From NCBI GenBank assembly GCA_963681975.1, contig OY820613.1, forward strand, positions 434,001-498,000: DNA of 64,000 bases, given 5' to 3'. The stretch is from JANELJ01 sp024511395. GTDB taxonomy: Bacteria > Pseudomonadota > Gammaproteobacteria > GRL18. A program made the translations under genes and the position numbers. The notes beneath the pieces are model-generated. The model saw nothing but the letters and a program-made list of their open reading frames with translations. It had not been told where the DNA came from and searched no databases. Within the stretch, counting starts at the first letter, position 1, and each line of letters starts with the position of its first letter. This document shows, piece after piece, positions 8,788 through 18,300 of this stretch.

Positions 8788-9345
8788 ATGGTTAAATTAG
8801 AAGGCACCTTAAAGACCCGGGTAATCCATGGTCGTAGCGGTGATTTTTCAGTAGGTAGTTTGCTGACGAATATCGGAGAATTTAGTGTTAAAGATCCCAT
8901 GCTGGAGCAGTATTCAGAAGGGGAGTATCAGGGGGAATTTTTGATTTCAAAAATATTCCCCAGTTCTTATACCTAGGGCGGAGCGGTTCGGGTGGAGATC
9001 CGGACCATTCTTGGATCAGTAAATATTTTTGATTCACAGGAAAAGGCAGTACCCGCAGCACTTGAACCGGATCCGTTGCTGATTGATGAAGCTCAACAGC
9101 CTCAGAAAACACCAACAGACAAACCGGTTGAGTCTGATAAACCTGAACATCCGGGTAAGTCAGATACAAAACAACAGGCGATATCAGCTGAAAAGACAGT
9201 TGATCAGGCTTTGTTTGGAAGTGTGCAGGTAAAAAACTGTCTTGGAGATGAGGTCAAGCTGGATCTGACAGTGGATCGTCAGCTGGTACGCCAACAAAGG
9301 GATAAATTGCGTGAACTGGGCTATGCGTTTGATGCTAAACGTTAG
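8788..9345 (+). pseudogene. DUF3275-like integrating-conjugative-element protein, internal amber
   Basis: The start ATG follows GGAG by 8 bases. The N-terminal part reads MVKLEGTLKTRVIHGRSGDF, then GEFSVKDPMLEQY and EYQGEFLISKIFPSSYT, which fits the DUF3275 family of ICE/plasmid proteins. A TAG at 8974-8976 (codon 63) interrupts a frame that then continues naturally as GGAVRVEIRTILGSVNIFD and runs 123 more codons to a Lys-rich C-terminus. The stop sits in CCTAGG, consistent with decay from CCAGG (Gln). Family assignment is from memory of the motif pattern and is moderately secure. Confidence 0.6.
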
Positions 9346-9417
9346 CTCTGGGTCAAGTAAGTTAATTAAAATCAGGGGATCACACATACGATCCCAGTTT
9401 TTTTAAGGAGATAAATT

Positions 9418-10425
9418 ATGGCGTTAATGTTTCAGCGACTGGCCAGAAATTTTATTAAAAAAGGGTATTTTCCTACGGATGAGGGAACCATTGCCGGTAT
9501 CCTGTATCAATTAAAAGCCCCTGAACATGGCAATGTCCGTTTACTGGATCCCTGTTGTGGAGAAGGCACTGCTCTGGCAGAAGTGGCTCACTACCTGGCC
9601 TCTGATACCTTGCAGTATCAGACCTATGGTGTGGAAATTGATGAGGAACGTGCCTGGCATTCAAAAAAACTACTGGGTCATGTGATCCATGGTGATATTA
9701 ACGATTGCCTGTTGGGTCGTCGGCAGTATTCACTGATGTTTTTTAATCCGCCCTATGGTGATCTGGTTTCCGATCAGGTCAATTACAGTGATCAGAAACA
9801 GGGTTGTGCCCGTCTGGAAAAACTGTTTTACCAGAAAACCATCCAGTTATTATAATTTGGTGGTATTGGGATCACTATTATCCCGTTTTATGTTCTGGAT
9901 AAACAGTTATCCTCCTGGATAGCCCGGCATTATACGCATATTCGTGTGTTTAAGGCGACTGTGGATGATTTTAAACAGATCGTGATCATGGGTGTACGCT
10001 GTCATGGTGATCAAAATCTACCCGAACACAGAAAGAAGATGCAGCAGTATCTAATGTCTGTAGGGCTGGGTGATATGATCCCATCCACTTTACCTGACTT
10101 TGAAGTGCAGGCACAGCAAAAGTATGTTGTGCCGCTTGCACGGGATCAGAAACTGACGTTTGAATACGTCAAAATGGATCCCAGGCAGTTGGCCGATGAA
10201 ATTGCAGAGCAGGGTGTTTTGTGGGAGCATTTTGATGGTTTTTTTCGCAATATGCGTGTGAAAAAGCGTCAACTGAGTGACTGGCACATGGCATTAATGC
10301 TGGCAGCGGGTCATATCAATGGGGTAGTGACTTCTGATGATGGTACAGTATCTGAGATCTGAACGGCCACCGATAAGTTTGTGCCAGTGATCCGGGCCTT
10401 TGATTTTACCCCTGGAGGTCTATAA
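9418..10425 (+). pseudogene. DUF6094-like DNA methyltransferase-fold protein of ICEs, two internal stops
   Basis: The start is preceded by AAGGAG. The N-terminal half has a SAM-binding motif (LLDPCCGEGTALAEVA, residues about 41-56) and a catalytic NPPYG motif (about 116), the signature of class I adenine-type methyltransferases. The frame is broken by TAA at 9853 (LL-stop-FGGIGITIIPFYVLD) and by TGA at 10360, and the tail DKFVPVIRAFDFTPGG ends at 10425. Read across the stops, it has the length and order of the DUF6094 proteins of integrating conjugative elements. It is non-functional as sequenced. Confidence 0.6.
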
Positions 10426-10670
10426 TGGATACCGCAGAGGTCATCTTTTTCAGGTTGCATCCAGAGCAAGTCCGTAAAGTAAAAGAACAGTTTGATGCCT
10501 ATGTTGCACCAGGTATTAAGCTGTTTTTTGTGGATTATGTGGATATCTGTCAATCGGATCAGTTTGTTACTGATTTTTTTTCAAACCTGGGGTTTTGTGA
10601 GGAAGAAGTAAATAATTTGCTTTCTTACAGGATCTGGGGATTTTACTATAGCGATTTATCAGCAATCTGA
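10425..10670 (+). CDS. small hypothetical protein (81 aa)
   Basis: The ATG overlaps the preceding stop as TAATG and has GGAGG at 10415, so translation coupling is likely. The product (MDTAEVIFFRLHPEQVRKVK onward) has no family I recognise. It shows no signal peptide or membrane segment and is acidic in its second half. The position suggests a small accessory gene of the same conjugative-element operon, and it ends just before a strong hairpin terminator. Confidence 0.5.
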   Translation: MDTAEVIFFRLHPEQVRKVKEQFDAYVAPGIKLFFVDYVDICQSDQFVTDFFSNLGFCEEEVNNLLSYRIWGFYYSDLSAI

Positions 10671-10687
10671 TTGAATCTTAACTTTAA

Positions 10688-10732
10688 CCCTGATGGGAGC
10701 TTTTTCCCATCAGGGAACGGGCTCCTTTTTTA
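10688..10732 (+). terminator. rho-independent terminator
   Basis: The stem CCCTGATGGGA / TCCCATCAGGG has a 6-base loop and is followed within 15 bases by TCCTTTTTTATT. It closes the small-gene operon before the methyltransferase gene. Confidence 0.7.
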
Positions 10733-10756
10733 TTAGGACTAAAACTGGAGTTAATT

Positions 10757-11338
10757 ATGAAGAGTTTAATTGAAAGAGCGTTATTAGACAGTCTGGATCC
10801 TCGGGCATTGAGTAATTACACGGATATTAAACAAATCAGCCGTGATCTCAAGTCTGGTGCCCGTTCTGCCTTGAATGAACCGTTTCGTATTGCCGGTAAA
10901 ACAGCCATAGTCAGACGTACTGCATCTGCACCATTAAAGTTTGTTATTAAACATAACTTACTGTCTGCAGGTTTGGCATTACATTTGGATAAAGGCAAGG
11001 CTGATCTGGATTCTAAAACCATTTCAGAGGTGACAGGCCAACCTTGTAGTGAATTTGATTTTGTTCACGCCAATTACCCCCAAATATTGCAAAAAAGTAC
11101 TTATGACTTTGTATTTTGCACTTATGTGCTGAATGTTTTACCTAAAACCCAGCGTTTAATGACTCTGCAAATGATAGCTGAACTGGTGAAAATTACTGGA
11201 ACGGCCTTTATCTCAGTCCGTTCTAAACGTGAATCCGCTATGAAACAGCTTTATCAAATTGCTGAACCTTATGATGATGGTATCCGGACAAAATCCGGTA
11301 CCTTTCAAAGAGGGTTTTCAGCGGAGGAATTAAAAGAG
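10757..11338 (+). pseudogene. SAM-dependent methyltransferase, C-terminus cut by IS701-like end
   Basis: The reading frame gives MKSLIERALLDSLDPRALSN, then EFDFVHANYP and YDFVFCTYVLNVLP, then AFISVRSKRESA. The FVFCTYVLNVLP block is motif-like for methyltransferases seen in conjugative elements and phosphorothioation-associated loci. The inverted-repeat end of an IS701-like element (CTAAAGTTTAGAG) starts at 11339. The nine residues after it (to TGA at 11368) are IS-derived, and the original C-terminus is lost. Function is unproven. Confidence 0.55.
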
Positions 11339-11879
11339 CTAAAGTTTAGAGCGACTGCTCACCCTTGAGAATCCTGTTTCGCTCATACGTTCTTTAACAA
11401 TTTGTTTATAACCAGCTGTTTTGAAATTGTTTTTATAACAAATATTCAAATCGCCTTAAAATATCCGTATCCGGTGGCTGGAATTTTTGGGACTTACCAT
11501 CCCACCAGTCCCTGACTCTAACCTGCGAAAAATACCTTATCAGTCCCATTCGTATTCTTCCGGCAGTAATGGGTGTATTCTTTCGCCAGGGCATATTATC
11601 AATTAAGCGCAATACCGAATCCGGACATTTAATAGCCCGCAATTGAGGTATAATATACCCCAGAGCAATAATATGTACCCATCGATGTAACACCTTCCGG
11701 GTTTTCTGCCAGGTCTGTTTCATGCCCCAGTCATTTTTTAACTGATTGAACAAGGGCTCAATCGACCAGCGCTTTTCATAAGCGACACTAATATCCAGAC
11801 CACTTAACTGCATATCTGTTGATAGTAATAAACGTGGTCTTTTTTTCCCTTTAAAGCCCTCAAACTCACACCAGACAAA
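11339..11879 (-). mobile_element. IS701-like element, 3' half remnant
   Basis: The outer end CTAAAGTTTAGAG pairs with the inverted copy CTCTAAACTTTAG at 20.8 kb, defining the termini of one element type. The remnant keeps the 3' half of the transposase gene and stops abruptly at about 11879, where homology with the copy at 61.6 kb ends. Bases 11880-11998 then form the short leader of hsdM, without further features. Confidence 0.7.
11433..11879 (-). pseudogene. IS701/IS4-like transposase, C-terminal fragment
   Basis: The fragment reads CEFEGFKGKKRPR (frame open through 11870), LSTDMQLSGLDISVAYEKRWSIEPLFNQ and onwards to RRFEYLL. The YEKRWSIEPLFNQLK stretch is the YREK-like block carrying the catalytic Glu of IS4-related DDE transposases. 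The N-terminal Asp-bearing half is missing here; that half is seen at 19.8-20.6 kb and 63.7-63.9 kb in other copies. Confidence 0.75.
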
Positions 11880-11998
11880 AGCTGCACTGGTTTAATAGAA
11901 ATGGTCATTAATATACATGCTGGAAATAAATTAACCTTCTGGCAAACGAGCCTTACTTCTGGCAGACTAAACGGTTAATAAAACAACAAAGAATAAAT

Positions 11999-13711
11999 AT
12001 GTCACAACCCATTACCCTGCAACAACTTGAATCTTTCCTCTGGGAAACCGCCGATATCCTCCGTGGCAATATGGATGTCTCGGAATTCAAGGATTATATT
12101 TTCGGCATGATGTTCCTCAAGCGTCTGTCAGATGCTTTTGAAGAAGAACAGGAAAAAGTGATCCAGTATTACCTGGACAAGGACAAAACCAAAGCCCAGG
12201 CCACAGCACTGGCACAGGATGAAGACGAGTACGACACCACCTTTTATATCCCGGAACAAGCCCGTTGGGGACATTTAAAAGACTTAAAGTATGACATCGG
12301 GGCGCAGCTGAATAAAGCCACTGAAGCCATTGAAGAGCATAACTCCAGTCTGGACGGTGTGCTGGTTACTATTGATTTCAATATCAAAAATAAGCTGACT
12401 GATGCCAGGCTGCGGGATTTACTGTCCCATTTCAGTAAGTATCGCCTGCGTAATAGTGACTTTGAGAAACCTGACTTATTAGGTACGGCTTATGAATACC
12501 TGATTAAAATGTTTGCCGACAGTGCCGGTAAAAAAGGCGGTGAATTTTATACTCCCTCAGAAGTGGTGCAAACCCTGGTCGCACTGCTTAAACCATATGC
12601 CGGTCAGCGGATATATGATCCTACAGTGGGTTCGGGCGGTATGTTGATTCAGACCCGAAATTACCTGGTCAGTCATGGTGAGAACCCGGCCAATCTGTCC
12701 TTATACGGGCAGGAAATGAATCTGAATACCTGGGCTATCTGTAAAATGAATATGTTTCTGCATGGAGTATTTAATGCAGATATTCGCAAAGGGGATACCC
12801 TGCGTGATCCACAGCATACCCGTCAGGGTGAGTTAATGACCTTTGACCGGGTTATTGCCAATCCGCCCTTTAGTATGAAAAAATGGGGTAAGGAAGAAGC
12901 CGAACATGATCCTTATGGCCGATTCACTTATGGCACACCACCCAAAGATGCGGGTGATTTAGCCTTTGTCCAGCATATGATTGCCAGCCTCAATGCCGAA
13001 GGCATGATGGGTGTGGTAATGCCTCATGGTGTGTTGTTCAGAGGCGCCAGTGAAAAAGCCATTCGTCAGGGGATTCTGGACGATGATTTGCTCGAAGCCG
13101 TTATCGGTCTGCCATCTGGCTTGTTCTATGGTACCGGTATTCCTGCCTGCCTGTTAATTATCAATAAAAACAAACCGGCTGAATGCCGGGGCAAGATATT
13201 GTTTATTAACTCGGAACTGGAATACGAAGAAGGCAAGAACCAGAATAAACTGCGGCCACAGGATATAGAAAAAATAGTGACTGCTTTTAATGACTATGCA
13301 GAGATTAAGCGCTATTCCAGGGTCGTTGAACTGTCTGAAATACAGGAGAATGACTATAACCTGAATATCCGCCGTTATGCCGACACCTCACCACCACCGG
13401 AAATATTTGATGTCAGAGCCATACTGCATGGCGGAGTACCGGTGCGTGAAGTAGAGGATGACTATATCCGGGAAGAAATCCTGGGGGATTTTGATGTCAG
13501 CAGGGTATTTACCCGACGTGATAATGATTACTATGACTTTAAGATTGACAGCAAAGAAGCTATCCGGGAAGTGACGGATAACCAGAAAGTAATTACCCAG
13601 CTGGAACGCTGGTGGGATAAGTACAAAGTGTTACTGCATGAACTGGATAAGCAGGTTGAAGAAGCTGAAGCGGTAATGAAAGGCTATCTGAAGGAACTGG
13701 GGTATGAGTAA
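11999..13711 (+). CDS. hsdM: HsdM, type I restriction-modification methyltransferase subunit
   Basis: This 570-aa N6-adenine methyltransferase has an HsdM N-terminal domain (residues about 8-150), the SAM motif DPTVGSGGM (207-215) and the catalytic NPPF (288-291). It would form M2S with HsdS and methylate adenines in a bipartite site. hsdS overlaps its stop by 8 bases, typical of translational coupling. The gene is intact. No hsdR survives downstream, so the locus can methylate but probably not restrict unless the R subunit is encoded elsewhere. Confidence 0.93.
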   Translation: MSQPITLQQLESFLWETADILRGNMDVSEFKDYIFGMMFLKRLSDAFEEEQEKVIQYYLDKDKTKAQATALAQDEDEYDTTFYIPEQARWGHLKDLKYDIGAQLNKATEAIEEHNSSLDGVLVTIDFNIKNKLTDARLRDLLSHFSKYRLRNSDFEKPDLLGTAYEYLIKMFADSAGKKGGEFYTPSEVVQTLVALLKPYAGQRIYDPTVGSGGMLIQTRNYLVSHGENPANLSLYGQEMNLNTWAICKMNMFLHGVFNADIRKGDTLRDPQHTRQGELMTFDRVIANPPFSMKKWGKEEAEHDPYGRFTYGTPPKDAGDLAFVQHMIASLNAEGMMGVVMPHGVLFRGASEKAIRQGILDDDLLEAVIGLPSGLFYGTGIPACLLIINKNKPAECRGKILFINSELEYEEGKNQNKLRPQDIEKIVTAFNDYAEIKRYSRVVELSEIQENDYNLNIRRYADTSPPPEIFDVRAILHGGVPVREVEDDYIREEILGDFDVSRVFTRRDNDYYDFKIDSKEAIREVTDNQKVITQLERWWDKYKVLLHELDKQVEEAEAVMKGYLKELGYE

Positions 13712-14927
13712 TTCTGTTCCTGAGGGATGGAATATATACTCTCTTGATGAATTAGGACAGGTTGTTGGTGGCGGTACACCAGAATCAAACAATACAGACT
13801 ATTGGGGAGGAGATATTTACTGGGCAACTCCTAAAGAAATTACAAAATTATCGAGTAGGTATATCAATAAAACTGAAAGAACTATCACTCAAGATGGTTT
13901 GGACAGAAGTTCTGCCAAATTACATCCAATAGGTACAATATTGCTTACGAGTAGAGCATCAGTTGGCTATCCTGCAATAAATACTATTCCAATGGCTACA
14001 AATCAAGGTTTCCAATCATTACGTCCAAATAACAAATTGGATACTGAATATGGTTATCAATGTCTATTAAATTCAAGAAATAAATTAGAAAAGTTATCGG
14101 CTGGAAGTACCTTCTTAGAAATTTCATCGAAAGAAGTTAAAAAATTTAAAGTAGTAATACCACCTCTCCCCGAACAAAAGAAAATCGCCGCCATTCTGAC
14201 CTCTGTTGATACGGTCATTGAAAAAACACAGGCACAAATTGACAAGTTAAAAGACCTGAAAACCGGCATGATGCAGGAGCTATTGACCAAAGGAATTGGG
14301 CATACAGAATTTAAGGATTCTCCTGTGGGGCGAATTCCGGTGGAGTGGGAGGTTAAAACTATTGGTGATTTAGCTAATGTAAAACGTGGAGCATCACCAA
14401 GACCAATAAAAGATAAAAAATGGTGGGGTGGTAATGTTGGCTGGATCAGAATTTCGGATGTTACTGCTTCAAGCAAATATTTAAATAAAACAACTCAATA
14501 TCTATCGTCTGAAGGAGTCAGTAAAAGCATTCAAATACCTAAAGGTGAAGTTATTCTTAGTATTTGTGCAACTATTGGTAGACCAATAATTATAAATGTA
14601 GATGCATGTATTCACGATGGTTTTGTGTGGTTTGATAAGCTTAATGGCTCTATTGATCGTGAGTATTGGTATTATTTTTTGGCAAGCAAAGAATCATTTT
14701 TGTCAGCTCAACGTCAATCAGGTACACAAGGAAATTTAAATACAACTATTGTGTCAGAATTAATTTGTCCATTGCCACCCACCTCAGAACAAAAGAAAAT
14801 TGCATCAATTCTTTCTTCTATTGATAAAAACGTTGAAGAAATGCAACATAAACTCCTACAGACAAAATCCATAAAAAAAGCCCTAATGCAAGACCTCTTA
14901 ACAGGCAAAGTACGGGTCAAGGTATGA
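13704..14927 (+). CDS. hsdS: HsdS, type I specificity subunit
   Basis: This 407-aa protein has two target-recognition domains, each opened by a similar motif (residues 3-40 and about 208-250: EGWNIYSLDELGQVVGGGTP; VEWEVKTIGDLANVKRGASP). Each is closed by a helical spacer (PLPEQKKIAAILTSVDTVIEKTQ at about 153; PTSEQKKIASILSSIDKNVE at about 353). This two-fold plan is diagnostic of HsdS. The TRD-coding sequence is clearly richer in A+T than hsdM, as is common for exchanged recognition domains. Its stop (ATGA) overlaps the start of a truncated hsdR. Confidence 0.92.
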   Translation: MSNSVPEGWNIYSLDELGQVVGGGTPESNNTDYWGGDIYWATPKEITKLSSRYINKTERTITQDGLDRSSAKLHPIGTILLTSRASVGYPAINTIPMATNQGFQSLRPNNKLDTEYGYQCLLNSRNKLEKLSAGSTFLEISSKEVKKFKVVIPPLPEQKKIAAILTSVDTVIEKTQAQIDKLKDLKTGMMQELLTKGIGHTEFKDSPVGRIPVEWEVKTIGDLANVKRGASPRPIKDKKWWGGNVGWIRISDVTASSKYLNKTTQYLSSEGVSKSIQIPKGEVILSICATIGRPIIINVDACIHDGFVWFDKLNGSIDREYWYYFLASKESFLSAQRQSGTQGNLNTTIVSELICPLPPTSEQKKIASILSSIDKNVEEMQHKLLQTKSIKKALMQDLLTGKVRVKV

Positions 14928-14965
14928 ACCAGGACGAACTCAATAAGAAGCCCCAGCCATTAAAT
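14924..14965 (+). pseudogene. hsdR: hsdR start, truncated after 14 codons
   Basis: An ATG overlapping the hsdS stop opens a frame MNQDELNKKPQPLN that runs straight into an IS5 end at 14966. The position directly after hsdS with 4-base overlap is where hsdR is expected. The rest of the gene is not in this window, as the far side of the IS5 fragment is IS256 and IS4 sequence. Identity as hsdR is inferred from order only. Confidence 0.45.
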
Positions 14966-15704
14966 AGTCCGACCTGAATAAATCATAGTGCATTGATTTA
15001 TAAGGAAATATTGGCGAATTATGGGTGTTAAATTTGCAGGTTTTTGGTAAAATAAGCCTTATTACCTTGCAAATTTCCAGACCAGAATGAAGCCAAAGAA
15101 ACAGCCAAAAATACCTCAGGAAGACCTGTTCAGGATGCGCCTTGAAAACATGCTGGACATAAACCATGAGTTGATTAAGTTATCAAAACACATAGACCGG
15201 GAAAGTCCTGATAAAGAATGGGGTGCTCTGTTTGTATCCACTAAAGGTGCTCCTGCCATACGCACTCGATTGATTGCAGGATTGCATTACCTGAAACACC
15301 TTCATGATTTATCGGATGAACAGGTAGTAAAAGGCTGGACAGAAAATCCGTACTGGCAGTATTTCTGTGGTGAAGAATACTTTCAGCATAAGATGCCCAT
15401 ACACCCTGTGACCATGACCAAATGGCGTAACCGGCTGGGTAAGTCAGGCAGTGAAAAATTACTGATTGAAACCATTAAGGCCGGACTAAAGAGTAAAACC
15501 ATAAAGCCCGGCAGTTTAAAGAAAGTCACGGTAGATACTACCGTACAGGAAAAGAACATCGCTTTTCCAACCGATTCAAAGCTCCTGAACAAAGCCAGAG
15601 AAAACCTGGTTAAACTGTCCAAAGAGCACGGTATTAAACTGCGCCAGAACTATAATCGGGTTGGGTCGCAATATGTACTAATGGCCAGTCATTATGCTCA
15701 TGCA
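14966..15704 (+). mobile_element. IS5-family element, 5' half remnant
   Basis: The left end AGTCCGACCTGAATAA is intact and the transposase starts at 15087. Identity with the other copies stops near 15704, within codon ~206, where the frame switches in phase to an IS256 transposase tail. The chimeric open frame thus runs 15087-15809 but cannot make a working DDE enzyme, because the second Asp and the Glu are missing. Confidence 0.85.
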
Positions 15705-15844
15705 ATCCAGTCGGCTTCCAGAAAATGGACAATGCCCATCAGAAATTGGAAAGCAGCAATGAATCGATTTATAATCGAGTTTGAGGAGCAGTTGGCTCCT
15801 TATATTTAAATAAGAGCGGATACACAGTTTAATTTACACTGTCT
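15705..15844 (+). pseudogene. IS256-family transposase C-terminus and right end
   Basis: The last 34 codons, SASRKWTMPIRNWKAAMNR followed by FIIEFEEQLAPYI, match the C-terminal signature of Mutator-like IS256 transposases (KKWTMPIRNW type). The tail GGATACACAGTTTAATTTAC after the stop is the element terminus that also occurs at 1.38 and 43.95 kb. Only the 3' end survives. Confidence 0.75.
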
Positions 15845-15889
15845 CTGGCCATTATTACCCACATATATTTTAGATTTTTTTAATCAATA

Positions 15890-17316
15890 TTCATAGGTAT
15901 GTCTTTAAGGATTTTATCATTTCGTTTCAATAGTTTACCCATCAGGATGTAACTCCAATATTAGGTTCTACACCGAACTGATAAAGTCCAGTAGACTTAT
16001 CCCGTTTAGGATGGGCTCTGCCAGCATTTTCTTTCAGGAAAAAATACGTTCTTTCAAGCACATCCGTTAATTGTTTTCGTTTATGTTTAACAATGGATTC
16101 CAATAATGAATACCACCAGTAAACGGTCGTTTTGGAGACCGTCAATGTTGACATCTCCATTTGGTAAAATTGTTCTATGCTACTGCATATAAAGTGTTTC
16201 AGCATAGTCGCAATTAAACTGCTCCAAACCAAAGCTTCCATCAATGCGGGATTACTGGTTTGAAACCCCTGCAAGTTATTATGTGACTTGCACTCTTTAA
16301 ATAACAACTCAATCTGCCAGCGTAAGCGGTATAACTGGCTGATTTGTGTCGCTGAAAACTGTTCTGCATTCAGATTTGTAACTAAAAATGTATGCCTTTT
16401 TTCTTTGGGGCTCCAGATTGCAATCAGCCTTGTTTCTCTGCCATCAATCTCCACAATCATATCAATTAATTGTCGTTTTGGCAGAGATTTTATCAAATCA
16501 GACAATGGTTTAGTTCTTTTGCTAACGACTTGCCCATCTTCTCTGATGGCTCAGTGAACCGCTATCCTGGAAAGTCTCATTGCCCGTAAAATATAATACC
16601 CTCCATGGTCATCTGTTTCATTAATCAGTTGGCCTGAATAGTAGCCACGGTCACCTGATAATAACTGATTTTCCAGTTCATGAGCTTCTGGTAATTCTGC
16701 TCGTTCTGAAAAACTATCCGGTGTCAGTGTGCTTTTTTCTATGCCTCCGGTTTTTAAGTCGTAGGTGACATGCAATTCCACGGCTGCCGGACTAATTGCT
16801 GTGAATCGCCCGGGATAATCCTTTTTCAGTGCCTTATGGATAGCAAATGAACTGCCATCCCGGATAAGTAATTTATCAAAACTAGCCAGAACAGGATGAT
16901 TACATTTCAGTTTTGTATTTACCCGGTGATTAAAAACTTTATCTGCAACATCTCTCATCAATTGCGCAAATTCAGGTTTTGCTAATTGATTATGAAAGGG
17001 CTTATAACGGACATTTTTATTCGTTAACTGGTTAAAGTAACGATGAATTTCCGAAAAATGCCTTGTCTCTTTATCACCCATAGCCGTAATCATACTCACT
17101 ATAAGCTGAAAAGGGGGTATCTGTCTTAATCGTTGGGAAAAACCTATGCTTTTGCCCGGTTTATTAAGTTTCTTTTCACTCAATACGACTTTTAGTTTTT
17201 TTGATAATGTGGTTATTTTCATTTGAAGCCTTTTTGTTGATAAATAATTGCCTGAATAACAACTATTTGATCATCAAATTGGCTTCATTTCAATTCCTAA
17301 AGATCATACCTATGAA
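15890..17316 (-). mobile_element. IS4-family element (about 1427 bp)
   Basis: The termini TTCATAGGTATG (left) and its complement CATACCTATGAA (right) are inverted repeats extending over about 25 bp with mismatches. The flanks share TCAATA on both sides, a possible 6-bp target duplication. The right end overlaps the last codons of the lipoprotein gene at 17310-17768 and supplies its stop codon. A single transposase gene inside carries an internal stop. Confidence 0.75.
15942..17222 (-). pseudogene. IS4-family transposase with internal TGA
   Basis: The frame MKITTLSKKLKVVLSEKKLN onward carries the first Asp region (LIRDGSSFAIHKAL) and second Asp region (LLSGDRGYYSGQLI). TGA at 16551 follows SRIAVH. 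The rest (AIREDGQVVSKRTK, then YRLRWQIELLFKECKSH with the catalytic Glu of the YREK motif) continues in the same frame to 15942. Restoring one codon would give a normal ~426-aa IS4 transposase. As sequenced it is inactive. Confidence 0.85.
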
Positions 17317-17768
17317 TCAATATTATTTGCTGTTAAGAATAGTGATTTTTCAAGAGAAGTAAAAAAGTCCTGATAGGGTTTTGGGTCATTTACTTCTTGT
17401 ATATTATATTGAGCATTTGCCCTAACAAGAACTTGTTTTTGCCCCCTTTTACGCACTGTAACAGTTATTTTTAATTGATATGCAACATACTCATGCTTAC
17501 CAAACTTTGTGCCTGAAACTGAGCCAAGAACCAAGTCTGCATTATCTAATACAAAGCCTAAATCTTGTAAGGTTGAAATAACAGAACGAAGAACCATTGC
17601 TTTATCAGATGTATCAAATGCACGAGTTTGGATACTTCTTAATTGAACTTGACTTTTGTCTGTTGCAAGAAGTTGTTTGTTTGGGTTTGTTTGACAACCT
17701 GATAAAATTCCAATAGTAATTATAGCAATAGCCAGGGCTTTAAATTTATTTGTTATTATTATTTTCAT
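17310..17768 (-). CDS. lipoprotein, paralogue B of a tandem pair
   Basis: This 152-aa protein has a lipoprotein signal peptide (hydrophobic to residue ~24, lipobox ILSGC). The core shares RSIQTRAFDTSDKAMVLRSV, then LQDLGFVLD and the ending QDFFTSLEKSLFL with the upstream gene, so the two are paralogues. Its start overlaps the upstream stop (ATGA). The last residues and TAG lie inside the end of the IS4 element, so the native C-terminus may have differed by a few residues. The family resembles uncharacterised outer-membrane-anchored lipoproteins; function unknown. Confidence 0.6.
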   Translation of the reverse strand: MKIIITNKFKALAIAIITIGILSGCQTNPNKQLLATDKSQVQLRSIQTRAFDTSDKAMVLRSVISTLQDLGFVLDNADLVLGSVSGTKFGKHEYVAYQLKITVTVRKRGQKQVLVRANAQYNIQEVNDPKPYQDFFTSLEKSLFLTANNIDS

Positions 17769-18295
17769 ATTTTTTGTCCTTCGAGAAATACTGATTTAGA
17801 AAGTTTAGAAAAGAATTCCTGATAAATTTCTGGATCTGAAATTGTTTCTGCTTTAGTTACTTGATTTTCAGTATTCCACACTATTCTTTGAAAAGTTGCT
17901 CGTACACGTATCTTATTTCCACTTGAGTTTGGTGATACAACAATTGCAATTTTAAGTTTTTGATTCTTATCTATCGCCATTACACCGCCACCAAGAAGAG
18001 CTAGTACTACAGCAGCAGTCACTTGAACTGCATCAGTTGCATCTCTATCTTTTGTCCCAAACAAAAAAACCAATTTGGTTTCTGATTCATCTATACTAAA
18101 CCCTAAGTCTTGCAAAATTCCAGCACAAGCAGATAATATCATTTCCTCATCATTGGTATCATATAGTCTTGTCTGAATTTGCCTATCTTCAAGGCTTGTT
18201 GGACTGAGAGCAAGAGCTTCCTTGGGTATTGTTTGTTGGCATCCCTGGGTAAGGAGCAAAAACAAAACAACACTTAAGATAGATAATTTATTCAT
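17765..18295 (-). CDS. lipoprotein, paralogue A of a tandem pair
   Basis: The start was set at ATG 18295 (MNKLSILSVVLFLLLTQGCQ), which gives a clean lipobox (LTQGC). The longer frame beginning in the adjacent IS5 is discarded. The 176-aa product has the shared core RQIQTRLYDTNDEEMILSAC, LQDLGFSIDES and YQEFFSKLSKSVFL. It also has a short hydrophobic Ala/Gly-rich stretch (VTAAVVLALLGGGVMA) in mid-protein that the paralogue lacks. An IS5 copy begins 5 bp upstream of the start codon, so the original promoter has been displaced. Function unknown. Confidence 0.6.
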   Translation of the reverse strand: MNKLSILSVVLFLLLTQGCQQTIPKEALALSPTSLEDRQIQTRLYDTNDEEMILSACAGILQDLGFSIDESETKLVFLFGTKDRDATDAVQVTAAVVLALLGGGVMAIDKNQKLKIAIVVSPNSSGNKIRVRATFQRIVWNTENQVTKAETISDPEIYQEFFSKLSKSVFLEGQKI

Positions 18296-18300
18296 GAAAT

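Noticed and set aside
15087..15809. A novel 240-aa protein
   Set aside because: The frame is a chance in-phase junction of an IS5 transposase N-terminus with an IS256 transposase C-terminus.
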